64,000 nucleotides of DNA, from NCBI GenBank assembly GCA_021202275.1, contig JAJQDI010000015.1, positions 36,537 through 100,536 on the forward strand, written 5' to 3'. The DNA is from Bacteroides sp. GTDB taxonomy: Bacteria; Bacteroidota; Bacteroidia; Bacteroidales; Bacteroidaceae. The position numbers and the translations under genes are program-made. Below, piece after piece: positions 52,024-62,000 of this stretch. The notes beneath the pieces are model-generated. The model ran no database searches. It worked only from the letters and a program-made list of their open reading frames with translations, and had not been told where the DNA came from. Numbering within the stretch: the first letter of the stretch is position 1; every line of letters starts with the position of its first letter.

Positions 52024-54707
52024 ATGGCAACACAGGAACGAATTGATATAGTAACCGGAGTGGATACCGGATCAGCCAGAAAAAGTATAGAAAGCCTGAC
52101 GGAAGAGATCAGAAAATACCAGGATCAACTGTCAGGTCTGGATAAAGGGACTCAGGAGTATAGGGAGACCCTTGAAAAACTGACAGAGAGCCTGAAACAG
52201 CTGGAACAACTCCACCAACAGATAAAAGATTCAGCAAATAACCTGGTAGAAACTTATCAGGAAACACAAAATACAATTGCAGGAGTAACCGAAGAATTGG
52301 AAGCAGCCGGCACAACGGCAGAAACAACTAAGGACCAGAATCTGGAACTGGCAAAATCCAATCAGGATCTGGCAGATTCACTCAAAAAACAGAGGATAAC
52401 ACATCCGATACATGCAAGGAATTAGAAAACTTAGAGAAAAAAGTCAAAGCATACAAAAGCCAACTATTAGGACTCGACACAAAGAGCAAGGAATATATAC
52501 AAACACTCAAAGAACTCAAGGAGGCGCAAAGTAAAATTGACAAAGTCAACGAAGCGGCAAAGACATCAACGCTGGGTCTGAAGGATGTACTTTCAACAGC
52601 AGGCGACGTAACAAAAGGAGTTACGGACGGATTCAAGGTGTTCCAAAGCATAGCCGAAAAAATGGGTGTAGACAACGAAGTGCTGGCCGATACCTTTGAC
52701 CGGGTAAAAGCAAGCATGGCTATAGTAGATTCGGTAGCATCTCTGGGTAAGGGTTTTCAGTCTTTGTTTACACTACTTCCCAAAGTAAAAACAGCAGTAG
52801 CCGCTTTAAACACAACCTTACTTGCTAATCCGATACTCTTAGTAGTTGTTGCTATCAGCGCATTACTTCTCGCTTTTAGTAAGTTAACTAATCAAACTTC
52901 CTCACAGAAAAAATACATAGATGGATTAAATGAAAATTATAAGAAATTTACAGATACCTTAGACGAAAATCAGAAAGCCTTAGAAAAAGAGACCAGAATA
53001 TTAAAAGCATCAGGAGCAACAGCGGAAGAAATGCTTGAAAAAAGAAAAGATGCCAATAAAGATCTGACAGAGAATTTAAAGACTGAATTAGAAAAACAAG
53101 AACAGTTACTGAAAACCGCCAACAAGAAAGAGAAAAAAATAATAGAAGAACATATTAAGAATATCAAAGAAAGACAAGCCGCGGCCGCGGCCATGAGTGA
53201 AGGACTGGAAATACAAAGCGAAGAACTAAGCCTGAAAAGAAAGCAGGAGGAAGCCGATAAACAAAAAGAAATTGACAACAAAGCGGCAGATGCCGCCAAA
53301 AAGTTCAGAGAAGATGAAAAAAATGCTGCGGAAGAATATCAGAGAACACTCACAGAGATCGTTTCGGACGGAGAAGAGAGAAGGGCTTCCGTGCTACAGG
53401 GAAAAGACAGATTGGAATGGCTGGAAAAGCAAATAGAAAAGAACAGAAAACTTTCACAATCCTATTTAGAGGCTGCGACCCATGAGAAAAGTACTGCCCA
53501 GGAGCGAAACAACGCTTTACAGGAATATCAGAAGATCATCCAGCAAACCGGATCGCTACTGGATGAATACAACGGATTGGCTCTGGAGACCACAACAACA
53601 GAACGAGTAAAAGGCATTGAAGTAGAGATCAGCGCCAACAACAGATTAATCGTATCCTTACAGGAGGCGGTAGCTCAGGAAGAGATAGGAAGCGAAGCAA
53701 GGAAGGAACTGGAAGAAAAGTTAAACACGGCCTTCATGGAGCGCGTCAGACTCCAGGAAGACCTGACCTTGGCCCAGTCCGGATACGAAGAAAAACTGGC
53801 ATTTATCGACAAGGAGGTGACCGCCAATCAGGAGTTGATAGAATCACTCCGTCGGATTGTTGATACCCAGGTAGAAGGTAGCCAGGAAAGAATAAGTGCG
53901 CAGAACCAACTGAATGAAGCCACGGCGTTGCATTATCAACTCACACAACAGCAAAAAGAACTTGAGGCAGAGAAACTGGAACTGGATATTGAAGCAAACC
54001 AGCAACGGATAGAGCAGGAAACCGAAATAAACCAGCAACGCAGAGATCTTGAGGAAGCGCTGCAACTGGCGAAGAATCCGGAAAACCTGACACAAGATCA
54101 GATCTTAGAAAAACACGAAGCCGAAATTAAACGTCTCTGGGACATAGCCGAAAACACCGAGTTGAGCTACGAGGAGCGGAAGAAAGCACTGACAGACTGG
54201 AACAAGGCCAACGAAGAGGCAAATAAACTAAGAAAAAAGATCGAAGAGGAAGAAAAGCAGGACAGGGAAAAGAAATTAAAAGGTCTGGCCTCTTTTTTCG
54301 CGGAAAGCAGCGACTTGTTGGGAGAGAATACCGTGGCGGGCAAAGCCATGGCCGTAGCCGGAGCAACGATCAATACCTATCTGGCAGGAGCACAGGCGCT
54401 GGCCACTTACCCCCCCCCGATCTCATACATGGCTCTGGCTACTACCATTGCCACAGGCCTTTCAACGGTGAAAAATATACTAAGCACAAAAGTGCCCGGC
54501 GCTTCCGATACCACATCTGCTGCCACAAACGCAGACACCGTAAGTATGCCCAGTATGCCCGAAATGGATACGGACATAGTGGAAACACATAATAATTTCG
54601 ACGCTTACGACGAAGATATGTTAAATCAACAACCTGTACTGGTGGTGGAAGATGTTAATGAAGTGCAAACCAGAGTAAAAGTAGCTGAAAACAATGCTAC
54701 TTTCTAA
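52024..54707 (+). CDS. Tape measure protein, frameshifted near residue 123
   Basis: A protein of about 895 residues spread over two frames. The first part (52024-52425) reads MATQERIDIVTGVDTGSARKS and is coiled coil. At an A6 run (52384-52389) the frame must change. With seven A it continues KKTEDNTSDTCKELENLEKKV and runs unbroken to 54707. A hydrophobic region lies at about 52790-52880 (LLANPILLVVVAISALLLAFS), followed by very long coiled coils. Near the C-terminus a second, glycine/alanine-rich hydrophobic segment (GKAMAVAGATINTYLAGAQAL, STVKNILSTKVPG) is typical of tape measures. It sets tail length and contributes to DNA ejection. The indel looks like the others in this window. Confidence 0.8.
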
Positions 54708-54715
54708 AAATTTAT

Positions 54716-54723
54716 TACTTTTG
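54716..54723 (+). promoter_or_regulatory. Promoter box of the first lipoprotein moron
   Basis: TACTTTTG fits TAnnTTTG and lies just after the tape measure stop, 27 bases before the lipoprotein start. The duplicated copy upstream of the second lipoprotein reads TACTTTTA (near 55587), losing the last base. Confidence 0.5.
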
Positions 54724-54749
54724 TCAGGTCAAACTAATATTAAATTTTT

Positions 54750-55088
54750 ATGAAAAAGTATTTTGAATTTTTATGCGTACTGGTCATTGCATGCATAGGG
54801 CTTATGGGTTGTAGTAGTAGCAGTGATAAAAGTTATGAACTGGTACACTCACATCGAACAACAATTTATGTGTCTGAGCACCCCATTAAATTTAGCTATA
54901 CTACTCAGGATTACGGTTGGCATATAACAGATGATTTCTTTATGACTGTGAACGGACAAGAAATAACTGATTTTGAAATAGGAGTATCTGGAAATCAAGA
55001 TTCTAAAGGAGTACATGTAACTATTTATAAAGAATACGAAATAGGAGAATCTATTGAGGTTTACCTGGAAGTCTGGGTGGAGAATTAA
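54750..55088 (+). CDS. Phage-encoded lipoprotein, moron copy 1
   Basis: A 112-residue lipoprotein with signal FLCVLVIACIGLMGCSSSS, lipidated Cys near residue 21. The mature part is beta-rich: SYELVHSHRTTIYV, TTQDYGWHITDDFFMTVNGQEIT, and an acidic end EVYLEVWVEN. A paralogue follows at 55617. It has its own promoter box and terminator, unlike the surrounding late genes, which is the mark of a moron expressed in the lysogen. Surface lipoproteins of this type in other phages often block superinfection or alter the host surface; that role is inference. Confidence 0.75.
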   Translation: MKKYFEFLCVLVIACIGLMGCSSSSDKSYELVHSHRTTIYVSEHPIKFSYTTQDYGWHITDDFFMTVNGQEITDFEIGVSGNQDSKGVHVTIYKEYEIGESIEVYLEVWVEN

Positions 55089-55164
55089 TTCAATTCACGC
55101 TATCATAAAGCTTCATAAAAGCAAAAAATATAGTTCATTTCTCTCCATGATATTGAGATAAGAG

Positions 55165-55208
55165 TGCCTTGAATAAACCGATATTCCAGATCGTATTTAT
55201 TCAAGGCA
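55165..55208 (+). terminator. Terminator of lipoprotein copy 1
   Basis: TGCCTTGAATAAA pairs with TTTATTCAAGGCA around an 18-base loop. A closely similar hairpin follows copy 2. Confidence 0.65.
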
Positions 55209-55534
55209 TCATTTAAGATCTTTTACTTTATCCTTTCTCAATAATAACATTATAAGGTCTATAAATTTATCTCTACCACCGACAGTACTGTTCTGCCTAC
55301 CACCGGATTTTATATTAATATACACTCGACCAACAAACAAGACAACTAAGTAGATTCAGCAAGGATCACCCTACAATATATCCATCTCAGATTGATGGCA
55401 AATTCTTCGTAAACAGGAGATGTTTTCATTTACAGATAGCGGAAAGTACCGCTACAAGACATCGTTTTTTCGCATTTCACTTTCACCTCTAACAATAAAT
55501 AGTGTCTGAATAGTTGAATACGTCAATAAAATGG
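55209..55534. other. Region between the duplicated morons, no gene seen
   Basis: AT-rich, without ORFs of protein-like composition. It ends where the duplicated tape measure 3' fragment begins. Confidence 0.4.
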
Positions 55535-55536
55535 CA

Positions 55537-55617
55537 ACCAGAGTAAAAGTAGCGGAAAATAATGCTACTTTCTAAATATTTATTACTTTTACATCATAAA
55601 ACTAATATTAAATTTTA
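55537..55617 (+). repeat. Second copy of the tape measure 3' end and lipoprotein leader
   Basis: Bases 54669-54750 and 55537-55617 match closely, 868 bases apart (ACCAGAGTAAAAGTAGC through AATGCTACTTTCTAA to AAACTAATATTAAATTTT). The copy retains a 14-codon remnant of the tape measure C-terminus (TRVKVAENNATF). It shows that the moron and its flanks were duplicated in one event. Confidence 0.8.
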
Positions 55618-55952
55618 TGGGAAAAGTATGTAAATTTTCATGCGCGTTGATCCTAACAGTTATGGGACTGATGAGTTGTAGCAGTGATAGTAAAAATTAT
55701 GAATTAGTACACTCACATCGAACAACATTCCAAGTGATAGCACACCCCATTCGTATTGAATATATTACCCAAGACTACGGATGGCATTCAAACAGTGATA
55801 TGATTATGACCGTAGATGGAGAAAAAATAACTAATTTTGAAGTACATACTTCTTCCGTAGCTGACGGTAGGAAAGTAGATATCTTCATCTATGAAGAGTA
55901 TGAGATAGATCAGATTATTGATGTTTACTTAGAGGTATGGGCTGATCGGTAA
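55617..55952 (+). CDS. Phage-encoded lipoprotein, moron copy 2
   Basis: A 111-residue paralogue of the preceding lipoprotein. The signal MGKVCKFSCALILTVMGLMSC ends in the lipobox LMSC. The mature part shares YELVHSHRTTF, TQDYGWHSNSD, MTVDGEKITNFE and YEEYEIDQIIDVYLEVWAD with copy 1, but many positions have changed. The most conserved parts are the first mature strand and the C-terminus, the middle is variable. Divergence after a recent-looking duplication of flanking DNA suggests selection for different specificity. It is followed by its own terminator. Confidence 0.75.
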   Translation: MGKVCKFSCALILTVMGLMSCSSDSKNYELVHSHRTTFQVIAHPIRIEYITQDYGWHSNSDMIMTVDGEKITNFEVHTSSVADGRKVDIFIYEEYEIDQIIDVYLEVWADR

Positions 55953-56033
55953 CTCAGATTAAGCTCATAAAAAAACACCCAGTTTCTAAAAAAGAAACAT
56001 AATTCATTTCTCTACACAAGAGTGACACAAGAG

Positions 56034-56077
56034 TGCCTTGAATACATACGATCTGAGACATCGGTTTATTCAAGGCA
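56034..56077 (+). terminator. Terminator of lipoprotein copy 2
   Basis: TGCCTTGAATA pairs with TATTCAAGGCA; similar to the hairpin at 55165-55208, followed by a T-rich tail. Confidence 0.6.
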
Positions 56078-56293
56078 TTATTTTTTATTTTTATCTTCCC
56101 ACTCTTTCCCATACATCTACAAGGTACAAATTTCCCCCCTTTCCCCTCCTATAAAAAAACTCTTTTCCGATACAATTCCGACATGCCGAACCACATCCGT
56201 CGATAATTCATAACTCACAATTTATCAACAAAACACCTCTCCTGCCAGCTACCTCCGGCTACGCGTTTTCAGCGATTCAGGTATAATATATAC

Positions 56294-56899
56294 ATGAATA
56301 ATATACATGGTATACCTGTCTACGATCTGACTATCGATATGCTGAATGACGAATATGGCGTATCTGTCATATCACTGGTCGAAAACCCTGCCGTAGAAAA
56401 GGCATTCATTACCTTATCCGATCAAAGCCCCATCCGGTTATCCGTAGTAGACGACCGAAAGATCATCACAGGAGTTGCCCTGCGGGCCGATTATCCGATC
56501 TACCGGAAAGATCCTGTCACAGGAAAAGAATACTTCTTCCGGATCAGCGCGGAACAGATAGAACGTATCATGCAGAAATTCATGGCCGAAAAGCGTCTCG
56601 ATATGGTAAATATCGAACACGATCCGCGAATGACACCCAAAGATATCTTTTTATGGGAATCCTACCAGCTTACGGACAAACACAAGATCGGTTATCCCGA
56701 ATTCGCAGATATTGAAACAGGCAGTTGGATGGTCAGCTACAAGGTAGATAACAACACGGTATGGAAAGCCATAAAATCCGGCAGGCTCAGAGGATTCTCT
56801 GCCGAGATATTCGGAAACCTGAATGAGAACAAAGAAAAACAGGCAAATCTGTCTGCCGAGGACAGAGCCATTGCATTGTATTTATTAACTATAATTTAG
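56294..56899 (+). CDS. Phage prohead protease, XkdF-like
   Basis: A 201-residue protein resembling the putative phage serine protease XkdF. It shows VSVISLVENPAVEKAFI near residue 25, ITGVALRADYPIYRKDPVTGKEYFFRIS near 58, and the His-containing LDMVNIEHDPRMTP near 102. VWKAIKSGRLRGFSAEIFG near the end supplies the Ser of the predicted His-Ser pair. Such proteases cleave scaffold and capsid during head maturation. The order protease, scaffold, capsid in the next genes supports this. It begins after a 340-base moron-derived gap. Confidence 0.75.
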   Translation: MNNIHGIPVYDLTIDMLNDEYGVSVISLVENPAVEKAFITLSDQSPIRLSVVDDRKIITGVALRADYPIYRKDPVTGKEYFFRISAEQIERIMQKFMAEKRLDMVNIEHDPRMTPKDIFLWESYQLTDKHKIGYPEFADIETGSWMVSYKVDNNTVWKAIKSGRLRGFSAEIFGNLNENKEKQANLSAEDRAIALYLLTII

Positions 56900-56905
56900 A
56901 GATGT

Positions 56906-57460
56906 ATGAAATTCAAAACAAAAGCGTTGTTGATGCTTGCCAGAGCCGCAAAGATAGAGCTTGCCGAGCAAGTCCTTGACGATGTGACCCTGTACTTCCT
57001 CGACGGCGACGAACTGGTAGAAGGTACCGAGGTGTTCGACATGAACGAAGCCGGCGAATATGTCGCCTTCCCCGACGGAAGCTACAGCTGGGGCAACCAG
57101 GTGGTTGTTGTAGAGAACAGCGTCGTCCAAAGCCTGGAACCGAAAGAAGGAAACGAAGAGAAAATGCAGGATGAGTCGGATCCGGAAGGAGACGAACCCA
57201 GTCCAAACGAGGTCAGGACCATTGTAAAGATCGTCAGGCAACTGATCGAAGAGGTCGAAAAGCTGGGTGGCAATGTAGGGGATGTGAAAGAAGAGCTCAA
57301 ACTCACCAAACAGGAACTTGCCCAGGCAAAAGCCGAACTGAAACTCGCGAAAGGGAGAAGCAACGGTCGCTTCGCCGAGCCGAATCCCCGACGCAAAGGA
57401 ACCCGAGGTTTCGCTTCCGGAAGTACGGAAGCCGAACTAGCGAAATTCGGAATTAAATAA
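56906..57460 (+). CDS. Putative capsid scaffold protein
   Basis: A 184-residue protein. The first 75 residues are compact and beta-rich (VTLYFLDGDELVEGTEVFDM). They are followed by an acidic, disordered linker (GNEEKMQDESDPEGDEPSPNE), a coiled coil (IVKIVRQLIEEVEKLGGNVG; ELKLTKQELAQAKAELKLAK) and a basic tail. This composition and the position between the protease and the capsid genes are typical of scaffolds or capsid decoration fusions. It starts 7 bases after the protease stop at ATG 56906. Confidence 0.65.
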   Translation: MKFKTKALLMLARAAKIELAEQVLDDVTLYFLDGDELVEGTEVFDMNEAGEYVAFPDGSYSWGNQVVVVENSVVQSLEPKEGNEEKMQDESDPEGDEPSPNEVRTIVKIVRQLIEEVEKLGGNVGDVKEELKLTKQELAQAKAELKLAKGRSNGRFAEPNPRRKGTRGFASGSTEAELAKFGIK

Positions 57461-57479
57461 TTAATTAAAAAACAGATAT

Positions 57480-58521
57480 ATGGCAATAGATATTAGTTCT
57501 ATTCAACGATACATCGCTCTGAATCCGTTGTTGATCCAGGAAAAGATGTATAGCGAACTCACTCTTCAGAAAGCATCCATCCAGGATGTATCGGGCGTAG
57601 TCCCGGGAAAATTCTCAAACCGGTACATCACCGCCGACGCAGCACTGGGAGCGTGCTGCCGGGTACCGACCGGAAGTACCACCATCAGCGAACGGCAGGC
57701 AGAAGTAGTCTGTATCCTTTCGGGAGATGAATACTGCGAACTGGATCTGGCTCAGATCATTTCGAACGCGATAGCAGAGTCGCAACGGGCACGCTTCACC
57801 GCCGGCGGGGAAAATGCCGGATCTGTCGAATCGGTGATTGTGGATGCCAATCGTACCTCCTTTGTGAACAAGTTGGAGACCCTCTCCTGGATCGGAGATG
57901 TGACACACGCCAGCAACGACCTCAACAGGACCAATGGCCTGATCACGATCGGCGAAAGCGACGGCGCCATCCGGCATACCATCACGGCGGGCAACGCGTT
58001 CCTGAGACTTTCCCAGGCCATCAAGCAACTGCCGGCAGACGCCAAACGTATGGGAGAGATGATCGGGGTATTTGTACCGGAAGAGTTCGCGGAAGCCTAT
58101 TACGAAGCCGCGATGTACATGAACCTATACCATTACAACCCGGGTGATTTTGTCTCCGGCGCGGAGAGGCCTGTGATCGGAAAAGCGGGATATACCCTGA
58201 TCCCCACGCCCGGATTGTATGGGACCCGCAAGATCATGATCACGCCTCTGGACAACATCGTGTGGTTCAATTCACACCGCGACGATCACAACACGATCGA
58301 CTGGGACTATGAAAAATACCGTCATATATTACTGGCGCATCAAGACGATCTTTGGCGTGGACCTCAAACGTCCGGAATACGCTGTCATAGCGAGCTATGA
58401 AGATTCTATTCTTGAGATTTCGGAGAGCATACATGTAAATATAACAAACACTCCCCTTCAGACGGCGATCACTTCACCAGTGGGTGCCAACGGCGGGGTA
58501 TTAACTGAAAACACTTTATAA
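57480..58521 (+). CDS. Major capsid protein, frameshifted near the C-terminus
   Basis: About 346 residues over two frames. The first reads MAIDISSIQRYIALNPLLIQ, then VSGVVPGKFSNRYITADAAL, and the HK97-like E-loop/P-domain part GVFVPEEFAEAYYEAAMYMN with PVIGKAGYTLIPTPGLYGTR. At the A5 run 58312-58316 the frame shifts. With six A the sequence runs EKNTVIYYWRIKTIFGVDLKR to a stop at 58521. As deposited the ORF stops at 58400 after a nonsense tail. It lies directly after the scaffold gene. The family assignment is by position and fold-like features rather than by an exact motif. A capsid null mutant would be defective, so an error in the A run is likely. Confidence 0.75.
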
Positions 58522-58523
58522 TT

Positions 58524-59036
58524 ATGGGATGTTGCGTATCACTTAATGGAATTATCCGGGGCTGTGACAACAGTATTGGTGGCATTCGCCGCGCATGGGC
58601 TACATGTGACGATGAAGCCGGGAAACCGACCATCACTAACGATATTATTACAGCTATTCCTGATCCGGAAGCATGGAGCGAATATGAGTTTCGTAAACAA
58701 ACCGGTTCGGTCACTCAGACCGGATCCAGAGACGATGCTACAGGCTCACAGTACTGGAACATCGAGATCGTTCTGCAATTCTCCAAACAGGAGACTGAGA
58801 AGCGACTGGAGATCAACGCTATCGCTCTGAGCGACAGCCGCTGGATCATTGAAGACAATAACGGCAGATACTGGTACTTCGGACACTTCTATCCGGTGAC
58901 TATTGCCGACGGGGCAACCGCGGAAACCGGAACAGCCTTTGACGACTTCAACGGCTATAACATTACCCTGACCACCGTCAGTGATGTATTGGCCTACGAA
59001 GTAAGTGAGAAGGCTATGGAAGACTTTCTCAAATAA
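58524..59036 (+). CDS. Phage structural protein, possibly tail tube
   Basis: A 170-residue protein starting 2 bases after the capsid stop. It begins MGCCVSLNGIIRGCDNSIGG, with three Cys and a Gly-rich turn, then has beta-rich segments (YWNIEIVLQFSKQETEKRLEINAIALS, RYWYFGHFYPVTIADG) and ends YEVSEKAMEDFLK. Similar short proteins follow the capsid gene in some Bacteroides phages and are thought to be tail tube or head-completion proteins. The identity is uncertain. Confidence 0.5.
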   Translation: MGCCVSLNGIIRGCDNSIGGIRRAWATCDDEAGKPTITNDIITAIPDPEAWSEYEFRKQTGSVTQTGSRDDATGSQYWNIEIVLQFSKQETEKRLEINAIALSDSRWIIEDNNGRYWYFGHFYPVTIADGATAETGTAFDDFNGYNITLTTVSDVLAYEVSEKAMEDFLK

Positions 59037-59094
59037 ATGCAACAGCGAGGGGGCAAATTTCTTTGTCCCTTCTTAACTTCTAAAATCAGAAAAA

Positions 59095-62000
59095 ATGTCA
59101 TGTTGTAACAATAAACATCCGCATCACCCGAACAAATTTATCGATGTTACCTGTGCCAAACCCAAACCCTGGGACGAGGTTCCGGCACTCCTGGGATTAA
59201 ATGAATGTGGAAATATCGTCCCGACCGAAAAGCCCGAATACGAACTGTCGGAAGAAGACCGTGAGAAGCTGGACGGTATGGTGACCGACGGCGACGGCAA
59301 GAAAGCGCTGTTCAACGACGGCACATACAAAGAGGTGTATACGAAAGAACAATCAGACGCCATCACGGAAGGCCTGGAAGAGCGCATTGCTCAGAACGCA
59401 GACGCCATAGCCGACAATGCCGGAGCGATCGATGACCTGCGCAACGAGGTCGCGGATAATTACCTGGCCCTTGCCGGAAATTCCGAACAGACATCGATCA
59501 CGGGAGATGTATATACCGCTGCCCGTATCGTCGCACGCCAGAATAGTCCCGAAGGAACCCAATACAGAGTCATGATAGACGGCACAGAGGCCGGATATGA
59601 ACGTTTCGGTTCCTCTATGGCACAAACAGACCTCCGTTCGGCCGGACGACCTACTGTAAATACGTCCAATGAAATAGCATACCTCTCTGAAGTAGAGGCT
59701 GTACAGGAGGAGGTTTACATCTCTGTTACGAACCTGACCGAAGCGATCCACACCGTTCAGGAAAATCTGGATTCGGCTGTGGAAGATCTGTCAGATTCCA
59801 TTCAACAGGTACAACAGAATGTAGAAGGGGTGGCATCCGATCTGTCCGCACTGGCAATCCGGGTAGATGCCACAGAAGCAGGTATAGAGGAAAACGCCAC
59901 TTCCCTCACAGATCTCCGGACGGCAACGGAAAGTGCCTTTGAGACAGTACACGCATCCTTAGACAGTCTGGACGAAAGAGTAACGAATAACGAAGCCGAT
60001 ATTGCTCTCCACACATCGGACATCGAAGCACTCAGAGAGGACCTGGCCAGCCGCGAACTCTTCAGAGGATATTACGAAACCACCGGTGAAATCACTGCCA
60101 TTGAGAACCCGGCAGAAGGCAACTACGCCTGGAATGCAGAAACCGGAACCGTATGGTTGTACAACGGAACCACCTGGGTAGATTCTACGATAAGGATCCC
60201 CGATCAGACCGTAGAGGCTTATGACGCGCTGCCCCGCATGGATGGCGAAGGAGATGCCGGAAGTACAAACCGCTACGCCCGTGGAGATCATCAGCATCCC
60301 TCCGACGACTCCAAAGCAGACCTGACAGAACTGGACAATTACCTGTCTCTGGAAGGCAACACCCAGGCTTCCCGCATGACCGGTGATCTGTGGATGGCTA
60401 CCGGACAAATGGTGCGACTGACCAACTCCGGAAAATCCGGACTGAGACAGAACGCCGATGAGAATGTGACCGAACTGGTAAGCAACGGAGTCGGTGGCAT
60501 CCACCTGATCGCGCCCAACGGTACGGTAAAGTACAACGGAGAAGAAATAGCTATAAAGAGTGACCTTACAAATGCGACGACGGACATTTCAGAACTGCAA
60601 TCGGCAGTGGAGACCAACACCGGGAACATTGCAGTACTACAGTCTGATGTAGCAGGTCATACACAGGCGATTTCCGTACTGCAAAACACGACGTCGGAAA
60701 ACGTTGAGGATATCACTGTCTTACAATCCGCAGTTGCAGAAAATACCGATACGATCTCCGAGTTACAGACCACCGTATCCCAAAATATAATCGACATAGT
60801 TGAGATCCAGACCCACGTAACAAATAATACCGAAGATGTTGCCGGACTACAAACAACAGTATCGAAAAACAGTGAAGCTATCCTCACCCTGCAATCGGAT
60901 ATAGCAGACAATACCGATGCCATACAGGCAAACGCCACTTCCCTGTCCGACTTGCAAGCGGCCACAGAGGTTGCCCTGGATACGGTAAACGCATCCTTAG
61001 ACAACTTAGACCAGCGGGCCACCAGAAACGAAGCGGACATTGCCCTGAATGTCTCGGAGATCGAAGCATTAAGGGATGATCTGGCCAGCCGCGAACTCTT
61101 CAGGGGATATTATGAAGCAACTACTGAAATTACAGCCATTGAGAACCCGGTGGAAGGCAACTACGCCTGGAACGCAGAAACCGGAACTGTATGGTTGTAC
61201 AACGGAACCACCTGGGCAGACTCTGAAATAAAAATTCCCGATCAGACCGTAGAAGCTTATGACGCGCTGCCCCGCATGGATGGCGAAGGAGATGCCGGAA
61301 GTACAAACCGCTACGCCCGTGGAGATCATCAGCATCCCTCCGACGACTCCAAAGCAGACCTGACAGAACTGGACAATTACCTGTCTCTGGAAGGCAACAC
61401 CCAGGCTTCCCGCATGACCGGTGATCTGTGGATGGCTACCGGACAAATGGTGCGACTGACCAACTCCGGAAAATCCGGACTGAGACAGAACGCCGATGAG
61501 AATGTGACCGAACTGGTAAGCAACGGAGTCGGTGGCATCCACCTGATCGCGCCCAACGGTACGGTAAAATACAATGGGGAAGAAATCGCCATAAAGAGTG
61601 ACCTTACAAATGCGACGACGGACATTTCAGAACTACAATCGGCAGTGGAGACCAACACCGGGAACATTGCCGCGCTACAATCTGACATGGAAGACAATGC
61701 AAATGGGATTTCCGCACTGCAGTCTGCCGTATCGAAAAACGCAGGTGATATCCTTGTACTCCGTTCCGATGTCGAGGACAACTCAACGGAAATCAATGAA
61801 GTGGCCACTGTTGTTTCTCAACATATCATTGAGATACAAAACAATGCTTCGGACATTGCCGCTCATACGTCGGACATCGCTTCCATCCGGGAAGAACTGG
61901 CAAGTCAGGAACATTTCCGGGGCTATCTGGCTACGACAACTGAGATCACCGCGATCCATGATCCGAAAACAGGCGACTACGCCTATAACGCGGAAACCGG

